Shown here: positions 55,040-64,000 of the stretch, piece by piece
How positions within the stretch are numbered: position 1 is the first letter of the stretch
How the letters are laid out: each line of letters opens with the position of its first letter
NCBI GenBank assembly: GCA_902728285.1
Contig: CACVBU010000817.1
Span: 62,001-126,000 of the forward strand
DNA length: 64,000 nt
Reading direction: 5' to 3'
Source of the DNA: Clytia hemisphaerica
Lineage: Eukaryota > Cnidaria > Hydrozoa > Leptothecata > Clytiidae
Program-made: the position numbers and the translations under genes
The notes under the pieces: generated by a model
Told to the model about the DNA's origin: nothing
The model's input: only the letters and a program-made list of their open reading frames with translations
Database searches by the model: none

Positions 55040-55213
55040 TTCTTCTTACTTTTTCGTAATTTTTTGTTAGACTTTGTACGGTAGAATGACAAACTTTTCT
55101 CATTTTACTGGATAAATATCCTTGGCGCATTTACGGGAACTTTCCATTGTTTTTCGAGGTCATACAGGCAAAAAAAAAATTCTGTTTCGTGAAAATGCGT
55201 AAACAACTCGCAT

Positions 55214-55353
55214 TTACCTTATCGGGGAAAACTTCGTCGGGGAAAAGTGACGAAGTTTTGGACAAGTGACGAAAATTTCCCCCGGCCTTCATGCGTTTAC
55301 CAACACCAGCAAGTGACGAATTTTTCCCCGACGAAGTTTTCCCCGATAAGGTA
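55214..55353. mobile_element. MITE, ACCTTATCGGGGAAAA family
   Basis: Ends TTACCTTATCGGGGAAAACT and AGTTTTCCCCGATAAGGTAT; interior GTGACGAAATTTT / AAAATTTCGTCAC-type palindromes. Lies in the putative 3' UTR. Confidence 0.9.
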
Positions 55354-55710
55354 TCTTGACACTGATTGCCTTGCAAATTAAGGTTGCTTATTTATGATTT
55401 ACTTATACCCAGCGTTTTAGTCCGTTTCCCGGTTGTAAAGTGGAAATAGGAACGTTTTGCAGGAAATGGGAAAATTACGCCATCCTTATTTTTTGTTACT
55501 TTCATAAAACTAATTTTTGTGCTGAACAGTATTTGTAACTTTTGTATATTTAGATTAGTGTGGTTTTATTACCCTTTATTTCAAACTGTATTTATATCAT
55601 GGTATTAAATTCATTTTAATTGGAAATTTCATTTTCGTTTATTTAACCCATTCCACTAATTTACAGACCAGCGAGTCATGTTTGCAATTGATATTTCCTC
55701 TTTTCATCTT

Positions 55711-55895
55711 ACACGTCCAAAATATTGGAGGCCTTCGGATGTTCTTAACTCTTTGAGTTTTAAGCCTAAAAATGTTCTTAACGTGTTCTTATTTTCACCA
55801 TTTTTTGAGCATTTTTGTCCATTTTCCTAAGAAATTGGGTGGCCATTAAAAAGCCTTATGTTGCTATATAGTTTGTAGATATGAAAAGACGTGTA
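55711..55895 (+). mobile_element. MITE, TTCTTATAAAAAAACGTGTA family
   Basis: TACACGTCCAAAATATTGGA to ATATGAAAAGACGTGTA with internal GCCTTCGGATGTTCTTAACT. Confidence 0.82.
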
Positions 55896-56273
55896 GACTA
55901 ATAGACCTTCTAATTTTGTTAGAGTAGGCAAAGGCAAACAGTTGACAGGCTAAAATCTTTGAAAAAGATTGAAATAATTTTAATGCCTTGATGTCAAAAG
56001 AGATTTCTAAATTTTCAGTTTCGACTTTTCGATATCGAAAATCTTGAAATATTTCATAAAAATCAATAATTTTACATCCATCGGGTCGTAAATTTAAGGG
56101 AAAACACAGATATGTTCATAGTTTTCCCCTATTACCACTGGGCTTAATAATTTGATTCTAACTACACATCCGTTTTGACTTTTAAATGGTTATAGCTGAT
56201 TTCCTTACCTAACTCGAGATATTTCATGCGCAAGTTCCACTTTTCGCCATACTTTGGTCAAAATTGGAGATGC

Positions 56274-56413
56274 CTTGGAGTTTTTACAAGATGCTTAACT
56301 GATTGGTTATTTTTAAACAATAGGGATGACGCGTTCTTTAGAAAAAGTAGAAAATCGTTTGTCTCAACATTTAACGACCAACAGAGTCATCAAAGAACTT
56401 GTAAAAACTCCAG
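56274..56413. mobile_element. MITE, CTGGAGTTTTTACAAG family
   Basis: CTTGGAGTTTTTACAAGATG and AAAGAACTTGTAAAAACTCC are inverted ends. Confidence 0.88.
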
Positions 56414-57150
56414 CTTGACCCCAAAATTGACCATAAATAGCATCTTCTGTGTGAACTATCTCGAGCTAGGTAATGAAATCGGCTATACCCGTTTAAAAGT
56501 CTTCTATATAGTTTTTCGAGAGCTTTCGAATGGTATACTTGATAATGTCTGAAAAATGAGTTTGAAATTTTCAAAAATTTCGCCCTTAGGGTTTTGCCTG
56601 GGGAAAAAAGAAATGTCCCAAAAAAGGGATGTTCCACCAGTGGGATTTTAGGGGAATTTTTCCTGAGGCATAACCATCCTATAGAGAAGGTCTGGAGAAA
56701 GTTTCAGCTAGATCTTATTGTTTTCCCGTAAATTATGCTATACGACCCCACTAATTATAAAGCTTTACGGACTCTGAAAGACTCAACTTCTTATATTCGA
56801 AAACGCGAAAAAAATTTCTGAGTAGATATATCAAGGAATATTTCTAATCTGAAACGTATCATTATCTATAAAAATTAATCTAGTTTTCTTTAAAGCCAAG
56901 TTGACAATTATCTAACTTGAGTTATGGAAAAAATGTCGAGCTTGCAAAAACATTGTTAGTTAGACAAACCATCAAAAGCGAAGTTAATTGATGTTCGAGC
57001 TTATCCAACTCCAATGTTCCATTCAGCCCTCTCGGACAATTAAAGATATTCCAGGAAAAAAGTTGAAAAAGATTTTCGATAATCATAGTCTACATAAGAG
57101 ACAGCTCTAGGCTGTGACGATATAACATATGACATATGACACTTGCGTTT

Positions 57151-57438
57151 TTAAGCTTTCACCCAGCAGTAAACGGTGCAGCGTATTTCGTTCGCCCGTC
57201 CAACGGCACCATTCACCCAGGCGTGAACGTGAGCCTTACGTGACGCTTGATCCCAACGTAACGTGGCTTTTCCATTCCCGTTACCAACATTCAACGTATT
57301 AGCGCTTTGGTCTTCTTGGTCAATGGACACGTGAATCGCGTTCTTCGGTACGTCGTACGTATAATCTTCTTTCTTACCGAAAGCAAAAAAGGGTCCTCTC
57401 AAATTGCCGGAACCGAGCTCGATTTTGTACGTTGCCAT
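57151..57438 (-). CDS. Short intronless ORF, unknown function
   Basis: Minus-strand open frame. The longest reading runs from an ATG at 57537, but the sequence from the internal ATG at 57438 looks like a compact 95-residue beta-rich protein: MATYKIELGSGNLRGPFFAF, VPKNAIHVSIDQEDQSANTL, LRWDQASRKAHVHAWVNGAV, ending RCTVYCWVKA. Codon use is GC-richer than its surroundings and there is no intron. I do not recognise the family. The upstream 33 codons are hydrophobic near the start and could encode a signal peptide, or the 57438 start could follow a 5' intron. Possible retrocopy, recent transfer or small lectin-like protein (inference only). Confidence 0.65.
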   Translation of the reverse strand: MATYKIELGSGNLRGPFFAFGKKEDYTYDVPKNAIHVSIDQEDQSANTLNVGNGNGKATLRWDQASRKAHVHAWVNGAVGRANEIRCTVYCWVKA

Positions 57439-57783
57439 AGCCTTATGTGGAGACCAACTTTGCGATTGTGTCTGTTGATGAAATTCAAAAACCAGCCAGA
57501 TGCAGATATGTACAAATGTAAAAAAGTCAAATGTCAAAGTTAACTCTTTACTTCTTTATAAGAGATTCAAAAAGTCATTTCATCAAGTAGTTGTGATAAC
57601 AAAGACGTCCTTATTATGACGTCACTGCAAGTTCCACAGGGAAATTCCCAATAAACAACAACAATGAGACTTTTCTGGAACGCTATAACTGTAAATCATC
57701 AACCACTGTAAACATAAAACATACATTGTTACTATGTTAAGTGGAGTGTGGTTGATTTGTGGAATTGAGAACAAAATTGACGA

Positions 57784-58112
57784 TATTATCGGTCAAAACT
57801 TAATCGGCCCTAAGTGACTAAATTTTGACTTGGTGACTAAAATTAGGGCCGACAAAGAATTTGGGCCAACTAAGATTTTGGCCGACTAAAAATTTGGGCC
57901 AAATTAAAAGTTTATAATTAATCTTTCCTTATTTTCCGGTATTTTAAGCTTTCTCCTATTTTTCATCTGCTTGTAAATTTGAAATAGAAATGGCCCACAT
58001 TTTTAGTCGGTCTTAATTATTAGTCGGCCCTTAGTGACTAAATTTTGACGAGAGGTGACTAATAATTAAGGCCGGCTAAAATTAAGGCGACTTAGTTTTG
58101 GCCGATAAGGTA
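57784..58112. mobile_element. MITE, CCTTATCGGCCAAAACTTAG family
   Basis: ATTATCGGTCAAAACTTAAT to CTTAGTTTTGGCCGATAAGG, the longest copy, with central TTTCCTTATTTTCCGGTATT. Confidence 0.85.
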
Positions 58113-59092
58113 TATTGCATAATGCCGCTGTATACAGTAGCGTGGCCAAGAGGGGCGCAAAATTTGTGTAGGAGAGCAGATTTTTATGAAACTGTAATAA
58201 TCTATTGCTAGGAGTCCTTACTTATGACTTTACTCTTTAAAGCTTTTTGCACTACCAAAGACTTATGACTGAAAATGGGTGAACCTTGGCCACAAAAAAA
58301 GGTGGGTGCACCACGAGAGCTTTTTTCATGGATTTTTGAACAGCCTACGACCTTTTGTCCATTATTGTACCTATATTAAGTATCCTAAAAACTTATTCGT
58401 TTGTTCCAGAATTTTATTTCCATAAATTTATGTAATGAAAAAAATTTAATTACAGTAATTCTAATTGTAAGATATTTGTATAATATAAAGGTATAAATTT
58501 TGATAAAACAAAGAACGACTTGAGTCTGAACAACTCGAGCCTCTATAACTCGAACAAGTCTTTTAATCCCTTTACCCATCTCCATAATCCGAAATTTCTA
58601 TAATTCGATTATTCGTGTGCGTTCGAGTTATAAAAATGTGTACATAATTTCATGACTAATTACCGTCACATTTTTCACAAGCTCGAATAACGGCTAGTTA
58701 AAAAACAAAGACAAGAAACTGTCTCAAGAAATATTTTAATTCCCTACCTGCTTATAAGAGGATTTTTAATTTCATGTAAAACGTCTCGTTAATGTTAGAA
58801 AAAAGGCATGAAAAATTACTAAAGTACAAAAACCGTTTGTTAAAATCTTAAGTAAAGTTAAAAGCTCTGACCATAGTAAATTCTTAAAATTTGCTATGTA
58901 TAAAAAATAAAAGGTCCATCTTAAAATTCCGTAACCAAACTTCTGAATACTGTCAGAGCCTTGGAAGTTATTTTTCACGCAAATGGAATTTTGCCATACT
59001 GATTGCGAACCTGAGCAGTTTCAATTTACCCAAAAAATTTAACTTCCCAGCCAACATACCATCGCGTAGATGGTTTCAACAATACGCCTATT

Positions 59093-59311
59093 TGGCTTTT
59101 CCAGAAAGAATTCATATATCGGGTAGATGGTATAACATTTTTAAGCATTAGTTGACCCCCTGGACAATCAAAATTACCCTCAAACAGAGCAAAATTACCC
59201 TTAATCAGAGCAAGTTTACCCCCCGGACAAGGCAAATTTTGTGATTTTTCACTATCCCCCGGACGCTATATCCTCCACCCCCATGTACGGACATTTTCTG
59301 GAAGAGCCCAT
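59093..59311. mobile_element. MITE, GGGCTCTTCCAGAAAA family
   Basis: GGCTTTTCCAGAAAGAATTC and CATTTTCTGGAAGAGCCCAT, interior CCCGGACAAGGCAAATTTTG, reversed relative to 26618-26869. Confidence 0.87.
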
Positions 59312-59564
59312 TAGACAGGACCATTCATCCTCTGTAAAGAGAAACCATTTATCAAACTTTCCAAAAAATGTCACTTTTGAAGCACGAATATGCAATAATG
59401 AGCCATACACCAGTTCCAACTGCAGCTTGTGTTAACAACTCGTCATGTTGTCCGTTATTATTGAAATCAAACGGAAAATAACCGGACAGTATCTCATGAC
59501 CGCAATACAACATGATAGCATTCATTCCTATAACAAACAAAAACAATGATATTGATTGCTACAG

Positions 59565-59826
59565 TACTGTCGTTTTTATAGGATTTCCATTTCCGCACTT
59601 TGATTCTCACTTTTCCGGAATCTTTCCGCTATTTTCCCCGGGATAACCAGCATGAGATTGGAAAGGGTTTGTTTCTAAAGGTACGGAAAATCTTGTGTTT
59701 GCCATTAAACTGCTTAACTTTCCGAAGCATATTTTTCACCTACCCAGAGTCCTGGTCTTTTTTCCGCTAGAAAAGTGGCAAGGGAATTTTAGTGCCGAAA
59801 TGGGAAACTTATAAAAAACGACGGTA
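59565..59826. mobile_element. MITE, GTCGTTTTTATAAGTTTCCC family
   Basis: CTGTCGTTTTTATAGGATTT and AACTTATAAAAAACGACGGT; interior colinear with 7822-8100. Confidence 0.85.
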
Positions 59827-60716
59827 TAAGGCGAGTAACATCGTCGACTAAAAAATTAATAAATTTTATTGAAGAACTGTCCCTATAATAGAGGCAAAAA
59901 GGTGAAAAGTGATCCTAAGAGTGACGACTTTGGAGGGCGATAACCTTCGCAAATATCTTATGTATTAAATATTTTGCCAACTTTTTAGTAGCCAATTTTA
60001 GCCTACTATACTACTCAAGAGACTCTGAAAAGGGAGTTTGATCCTTGGCTACAAAACCCTTGCCAAAAGATTGTAGACTTTTCAAAAATGAATGAAATTG
60101 GTCTAACTTTTTTACTTAATCCAATGTTGCTTTATTTTGATTTAGAGAGTTTGGCTGACACCTTCGGAAATTAGGCCAGCTAAGCATTGGGTGTTTTTTT
60201 TTGCAAATCTATAGACCTATAGACCTTATTTTGTTCAGTGCTAAAGGTTCAAAAATAAAGCTTTGATATCTAATCGCACGATGAGTTATTTTTCCTTAAG
60301 TATTTAGCGCGTCTTTAAATAGAGCATTAAACGTTGATTGCATCCTGTAGAGAGCAATTAATCGTTAATCACACTCTTCGGTGCAGCGTCAATGTTTACA
60401 AAATCTATAAACAACAATAAAAGAAAGACATAAAGAGAAGAGAAAAAATATAAAACTTTCAGTGTAATTTCTGCGGGAATTTCTGTAATTATTCTAACTG
60501 GGAAAAAGTTGTGAAACCCATTACTAGTATTGTGCCATTAGCTCGTAATCACGTAATAACTCTATCCATTCTATCATGTGATTACATATACTAATTACCA
60601 TTTTCTATCAACTTGCAAATAATTTTCCATTCTCATTCCCTGTGTATCATCTGCTTTTTGATGCTTATTGATAGCGCATAACAATATTCTATGGCCTTTT
60701 GTTCCAAGTGAGAAAA

Positions 60717-60880
60717 TTCAGCGGGGATTGGAAAATTAGCACAATATTTTGCAGTGAGGATTGGTTTATTTGATTAATATCAGTGGGTACAAAAATGGGA
60801 GGATAATTTTCCACCGGGTACGATATTTTGGCTAATTTTTCCAGTGGGAAGGGCTCCCAGTGGGTCTGTGAGAAGGGGCT
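60717..60880 (-). mobile_element. MITE, CCCCTTCTCACAGACCC family, copy-2-specific insertion
   Basis: Reverse copy: AGCGGGGATTGGAAAATTAG to GTGGGTCTGTGAGAAGGGG. Not present at the same place in copy 1. Confidence 0.82.
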
Positions 60881-60947
60881 GCCTTTATGCTTGTGTTTCC
60901 TGACCACGCAGGCCGGATTATCAATTGCCATTGATTTCCCTTTTTAG

Positions 60948-61073
60948 ATGACACTGTACAATTCGGAAACAAGTGCCTTGATCCAACAGGTGGGCAAGCT
61001 GCAGATAAGGTTCAAGTTCTCATTTGGACCGTATGCACTTTACCTGACAGAAGACTTCTCTTCCCTTCTATTG
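60948..61073 (+). CDS. Exon 36': duplicate of exon 36
   Basis: Same length (126) and phases as exon 36. Encodes DTVQFGNKCLDPTGGQAADK; FGNKC replaces FGVLC, nearer to the repeat consensus. Phase-compatible with exon 35, so it could act as an alternative 3' part; may equally be a decaying duplicate. Confidence 0.85.
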
Positions 61074-62081
61074 GTAAGTCACCTTCAAGTATTTTCGCTT
61101 ACAGCATAACTGATCAGCAGCATTGCATCTGTCACATATTATTTTCTATTAAATTTAAAGGAGAAAAAACCACCCACCTACCTACCTTACCTCTTATTAC
61201 TAATTTAGGCAGTTGCCAGTTGAGCGGTTATTTTCTCCTTTTAAATTGAATACGTAGAAAATAATATGTGACTATAATGCATGAATCATATGAAATATCA
61301 TTACTATCATCGTTATGCATCAGATCCCACTGCTCGGACTAAAATCCCACTGACTCAAATGCATTTCCGTAATATTTCCGCTATTTCTCCCGGGATAATC
61401 GGTATGAGATCGGAAAAGGTTTTTCCTAAAGGTACAGAAATTCTTGTGTTTACCTAGGAAACTGCTAAACCCTATTTATGACTTTATGACTTAGTAATAA
61501 CTTTCCGTAATATTTCCGCTATTTTTCCCGGGATAACCAGTATGAGATCGAAGAAGGTTTTTTCTAAAGTTACGGAAATTCTTGTGTTTCCGAAGCTCAT
61601 TTTTGAGCTACCAGGAGTCTTGGTCTTTTCCCGCTGAAAAAGTGGCAGTGAAATCTTAGTGCGTGAAGTGAAATCTCATGTAAAGGGACGATACGTCTTG
61701 TTGTCGTATTTCTACTTCTTAGCAAAATGAAAAGCGACAGTCTCAATACGAATATTGCTCCCTGGAAATGTTCGTCTATTCCCTAGCCTATACTAAACGT
61801 CACGGCTTTTTTCTACGCTGTAACGTCTATTTCATTTTGCGACTTTTTCGAATTTTTTGACCCAGGTTTTTGGGCTTTCGATTTTTTGATGTCACTTAAA
61901 ACATTTGAAGCTCCTTCAGTATCAAAAGAATCGAATCTGCGTCAAAACACTTGAATATCTTCAAAGTGGAACTCACTATAAAAGAAACGGGATGAAAAAT
62001 CCCGGTTCTTGGTGAGGGGCTCGCTATCTATTACCCTGTATGGATATAAAATGGAATGAACATCTACACGAATCCTTTGAA

Positions 62082-62258
62082 ACCTTATCGGCCAAAACTT
62101 GGTCGGCCCTAAAAAATTTGGGCCAAATTAACTGTAAATAGAACCGCTTAGGCGGCCCTTAGAAGTGACTAGATTTTGACGAGGTGACTAAAATTAGGGT
62201 GGACTAATAATTAAGGCCGACTAAAATTAAGGCCGACTAAGTTTTGGCCGATAAGGTA
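62082..62258. mobile_element. MITE, CCTTATCGGCCAAAACTTAG family
   Basis: ACCTTATCGGCCAAAACTTG to GACTAAGTTTTGGCCGATAA. Orthologous to 51731-51930 but with an internal deletion. Confidence 0.85.
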
Positions 62259-62292
62259 GTTGATATTTTATCGTCATATTTCTACTTCTTAG

Positions 62293-62478
62293 CAAAAGGG
62301 AAAGTGAAAGTTTCAAAATTTGAGTTTACCACTACAACAATGCAAGATGTTTTCGATCACCCGAGCTATCCTAATTCACCAACAAGAACAGGACGAATCG
62401 ATAATCTGGATTTGACCAAAAACATAGGAAGCAACTATGCTGCACGTCTTCAAACATATTTTCTCGCTCCCGAATCAG
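62293..62478 (+). CDS. Exon 37': duplicate PA14 exon
   Basis: 186 bases, same phases as exon 37. Differences are few: KFEF for KYDF, IGSNYAAR for IGGNYAAR, YFLAPESG for YFVAPQSG. Frame and splice sites intact. Confidence 0.9.
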
Positions 62479-62487
62479 GTAATAACA

Positions 62488-62690
62488 GCCCCTCTCTCAC
62501 AGACCCGGTAAGATTTTTTCAGCATGTGGAAATTATAATAGTCTGAAGCTCGATAAGCTCGATGGGTATTGATATTCCTTGTTTTTGTGAGTGGAGATTT
62601 GAATTTCATTTTTTTAAGTCAGAAAATTCAGTGGGGATTGAAAAATAGCACAATACACGCAGTGAGGATTTATTTATTTATAATTTACCA
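62488..62690 (-). mobile_element. MITE fragment, CCCCTTCTCACAGACCC family
   Basis: CTCTCACAGACCCGGTAAGA onward, orthologous to 52281-52480. Confidence 0.78.
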
Positions 62691-63054
62691 CTTAAGTAAG
62701 TACTAGGTTTACAGGATTATGGGGGATATGCTGCTCGGCTTTCGACCCTCGAACCCTTAGCAGGACTAAAAAGAAAGACAAATTAGAAAGTTTTGTGAAT
62801 TTTACGACCCTTATTGGGACTAATTTGACCAAATTTTGATGTTTTTAGGAGCAAAAATTAAAAAAAGAAGTTTTTCTTGATTTTTGACCCTTAATTTGAC
62901 TGACATTTGATTTTCTGATTTTTCCAACTCCTTTTAGGGACTTGAGCAGGTTCAGTCTATGGAAAAGCTATAAGTTGTCACCGAGCTTACTAAGACAGGG
63001 GTGTTGATGTTCACTATGATTAATTAATTGTTTTTAAACTTTTTTTTCCACAAG

Positions 63055-63181
63055 GAAATTTTGATTTCGTTGCATCTTGTGACGATGAATGTGAAGTGTT
63101 CCTTTCCACTGATGATAAAGAATCCAATAAGCAGAAAATCATCTCTGTATCCGATTATACAAATTACCAACAGTGGGATAA
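63055..63181 (+). CDS. Exon 38': duplicate PA14 exon
   Basis: 127 bases, same phases as exon 38; the only clear amino-acid change is YTNYQQW for YTSYQQW, with several silent changes. This favours constraint, or recent origin. Confidence 0.92.
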
Positions 63182-63221
63182 GTAAGATTTTATGATCTTG
63201 TTGTTTTTTTTTTGTATGGTA

Positions 63222-63450
63222 AGACCATGTTCACACGTTACTGTTCCGTTTCGTTACGGATCGAATGTGTTCATATTGGTTTTGGAACGTTTTGGAGCAA
63301 GAAAACGAAGCAGTTCTGTTCCGATGAAAAAAGTAGAGCGAAACCGTTTCAATCTTTTGCTTTATAACGTCTCGAATTTTAACGTGCACACTTGTTTCGG
63401 AACCGTTTCGGAACGGAACGGAACGGAACTGTAACGTCTGAACATGGTCT
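63222..63450. mobile_element. MITE, AGACCATGTTCAGACGTTAC family
   Basis: AAGACCATGTTCACACGTTA to GTAACGTCTGAACATGGTCT; orthologous to 53784-54036. Confidence 0.9.
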
Positions 63451-64000
63451 CAGTCACATTCATCCAGACTAACCCTTCAACTGCCGATGTCGGCATGAGT
63501 ACTTTGCATTTCCTTGCTGCGGCTTTTTTCGAAGTTTATTGAAAGTTCAATTTTGAACTAGATTTCATTAAATAAGCACAGTTGAATAATTAAAATATAT
63601 TTCAAAGATGTTTTTCCTCAGGCATTTTAAGGCATGTCCAAATTTTCTGTAATTTTTAAACACCAATAGCACTCGCCAAGAGGTGTTTATTAATACCTTT
63701 TTAGAAGCGCATTAGGGTGTAGAATATGAAAAGTGCTGTTCAATAATTGTTTTGCTTGCCTAAATAAAGATATATGAATAAATATTGCAAAAAATGTAAA
63801 AATGCTGACGTCAGTAAAACTTATTTTTTGAATAACTTTTGATAAACGGGGGATGGGGGATGGGGAATAATTGTCGGGAGGGGGCGAAAATGTACCTCTG
63901 GAAACCCCATATTATATACTAATTATATACTAAAACCGGGCTTTTAGAGCAATTATCTTTAGAAAGCTGAAAATATTTTCAAAATAAATAAATTAATAAA

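Larger units (their letters stand above)
49741..54640. repeat. Copy 1 of duplicated 3' gene segment
   Basis: Begins TTACCATTTTCTATCAACTT and is colinear with 60597-64000 (which is cut by the window end). It contains exons 36-38 and their introns. Insertions unique to this copy: 49837-50136, about 50468-50700, and roughly 52680-53570. Confidence 0.93.
55040..57150. other. Intergenic stretch, 3' UTR then MITEs
   Basis: Probable 3' UTR at the left with ATTAAA at 55604-55609 (weak polyadenylation candidate); MITEs at 55214-55353, 55711-55895 and 56274-56413. No coding pattern in 56420-57150. Confidence 0.6.
57540..60947. other. Intergenic stretch with MITEs
   Basis: Elements at 57784-58112, about 58150-58210, 59093-59311, 59565-59826 and 60717-60880; elsewhere AT-rich sequence with no coding pattern. 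Confidence 0.6.
60597..64000. repeat. Copy 2 of duplicated 3' gene segment (cut by window end)
   Basis: Colinear with 49741-54640, offset about 10.86 kb at the left. It contains exons 36', 37', 38' with intact splice sites and frames; the last exon would lie beyond 64000. Same orientation as copy 1. Confidence 0.93.

Noticed and set aside
54786..55010. Minus-strand ORF of 74 codons opposite the last PA14 exon
   Set aside because: The plus-strand frame matches PA14 and joins exon 38 in phase; the minus frame is a shadow.
56226..56552. 108-codon plus-strand ORF downstream of the gene
   Set aside because: Covers a MITE (56274-56413) and has no recognisable domain or initiation context.

Overview
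The window is animal genomic DNA, AT-rich, with small exons (46 to 321 bases) in long repeat-filled introns. Donors are nearly all GTAAGT/GTAAGA-like and acceptors end in pyrimidine tract plus AG. The domains (ADAM protease, F5/8C discoidin, thrombospondin type 1, fibrinogen-like, PA14, and a cysteine-rich 'CLDP..GG' lectin-like repeat) and the many short inverted-repeat elements suggest a non-bilaterian metazoan, most likely a cnidarian. That placement is inference and I cannot name the species.

One plus-strand gene fills 1091-55039. I traced 45 exons by hand; every adjoining pair is phase-compatible and the coding sum (6020 bases, about 2005 codons plus stop) stays open to one TAA at 55037-55039. 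The 5' end, including start codon and signal peptide, lies outside the window or was not recognised. Order: ADAM propeptide with furin-type site (1091-5757), reprolysin metalloprotease with a complete HExxHNxxxxHD zinc site (6297-14262), disintegrin (14730-16974), a six-exon cassette of discoidin halves and lectin-like repeats (18111-24160), ADAM cysteine-rich and EGF-like region (25855-29287), TSP1 (30010-30192), three fibrinogen-like modules (30859-45639), a second TSP1 (47204-47377), lectin-like repeats (48826-50352) and PA14 (52085-55039). No membrane segment is visible, so the product is probably secreted, a protease carrying many matrix or glycan binding modules.

The most unusual points are these. 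(1) The intron after the last disintegrin repeat is almost wholly a 49-unit tandem array whose unit is the exon-intron junction itself, giving dozens of consecutive GTAAGT donor sequences. (2) The cassette inside the ADAM cysteine-rich region holds a discoidin domain in circularly permuted exon order (C-half, lectin repeats, N-half), and its six exons form a phase-closed ring of 885 bases. (3) The first discoidin exon carries a 99-bp tandem duplication of its own acceptor and 5' coding end, in frame. (4) The last PA14-coding exons are duplicated about 10.8 kb downstream (60597-64000), and comparing the two copies shows transposon insertions with empty sites.

Other contents: a nested, apparently frameshifted coiled-coil ORF (41281-42373) lying between long direct repeats in a 5.8-kb intron; a LINE reverse-transcriptase remnant; a short intronless minus-strand ORF (57151-57438) of unknown function; two tRNA-headed SINE families; and at least a dozen families of MITE-like inverted-repeat elements covering much of the introns.
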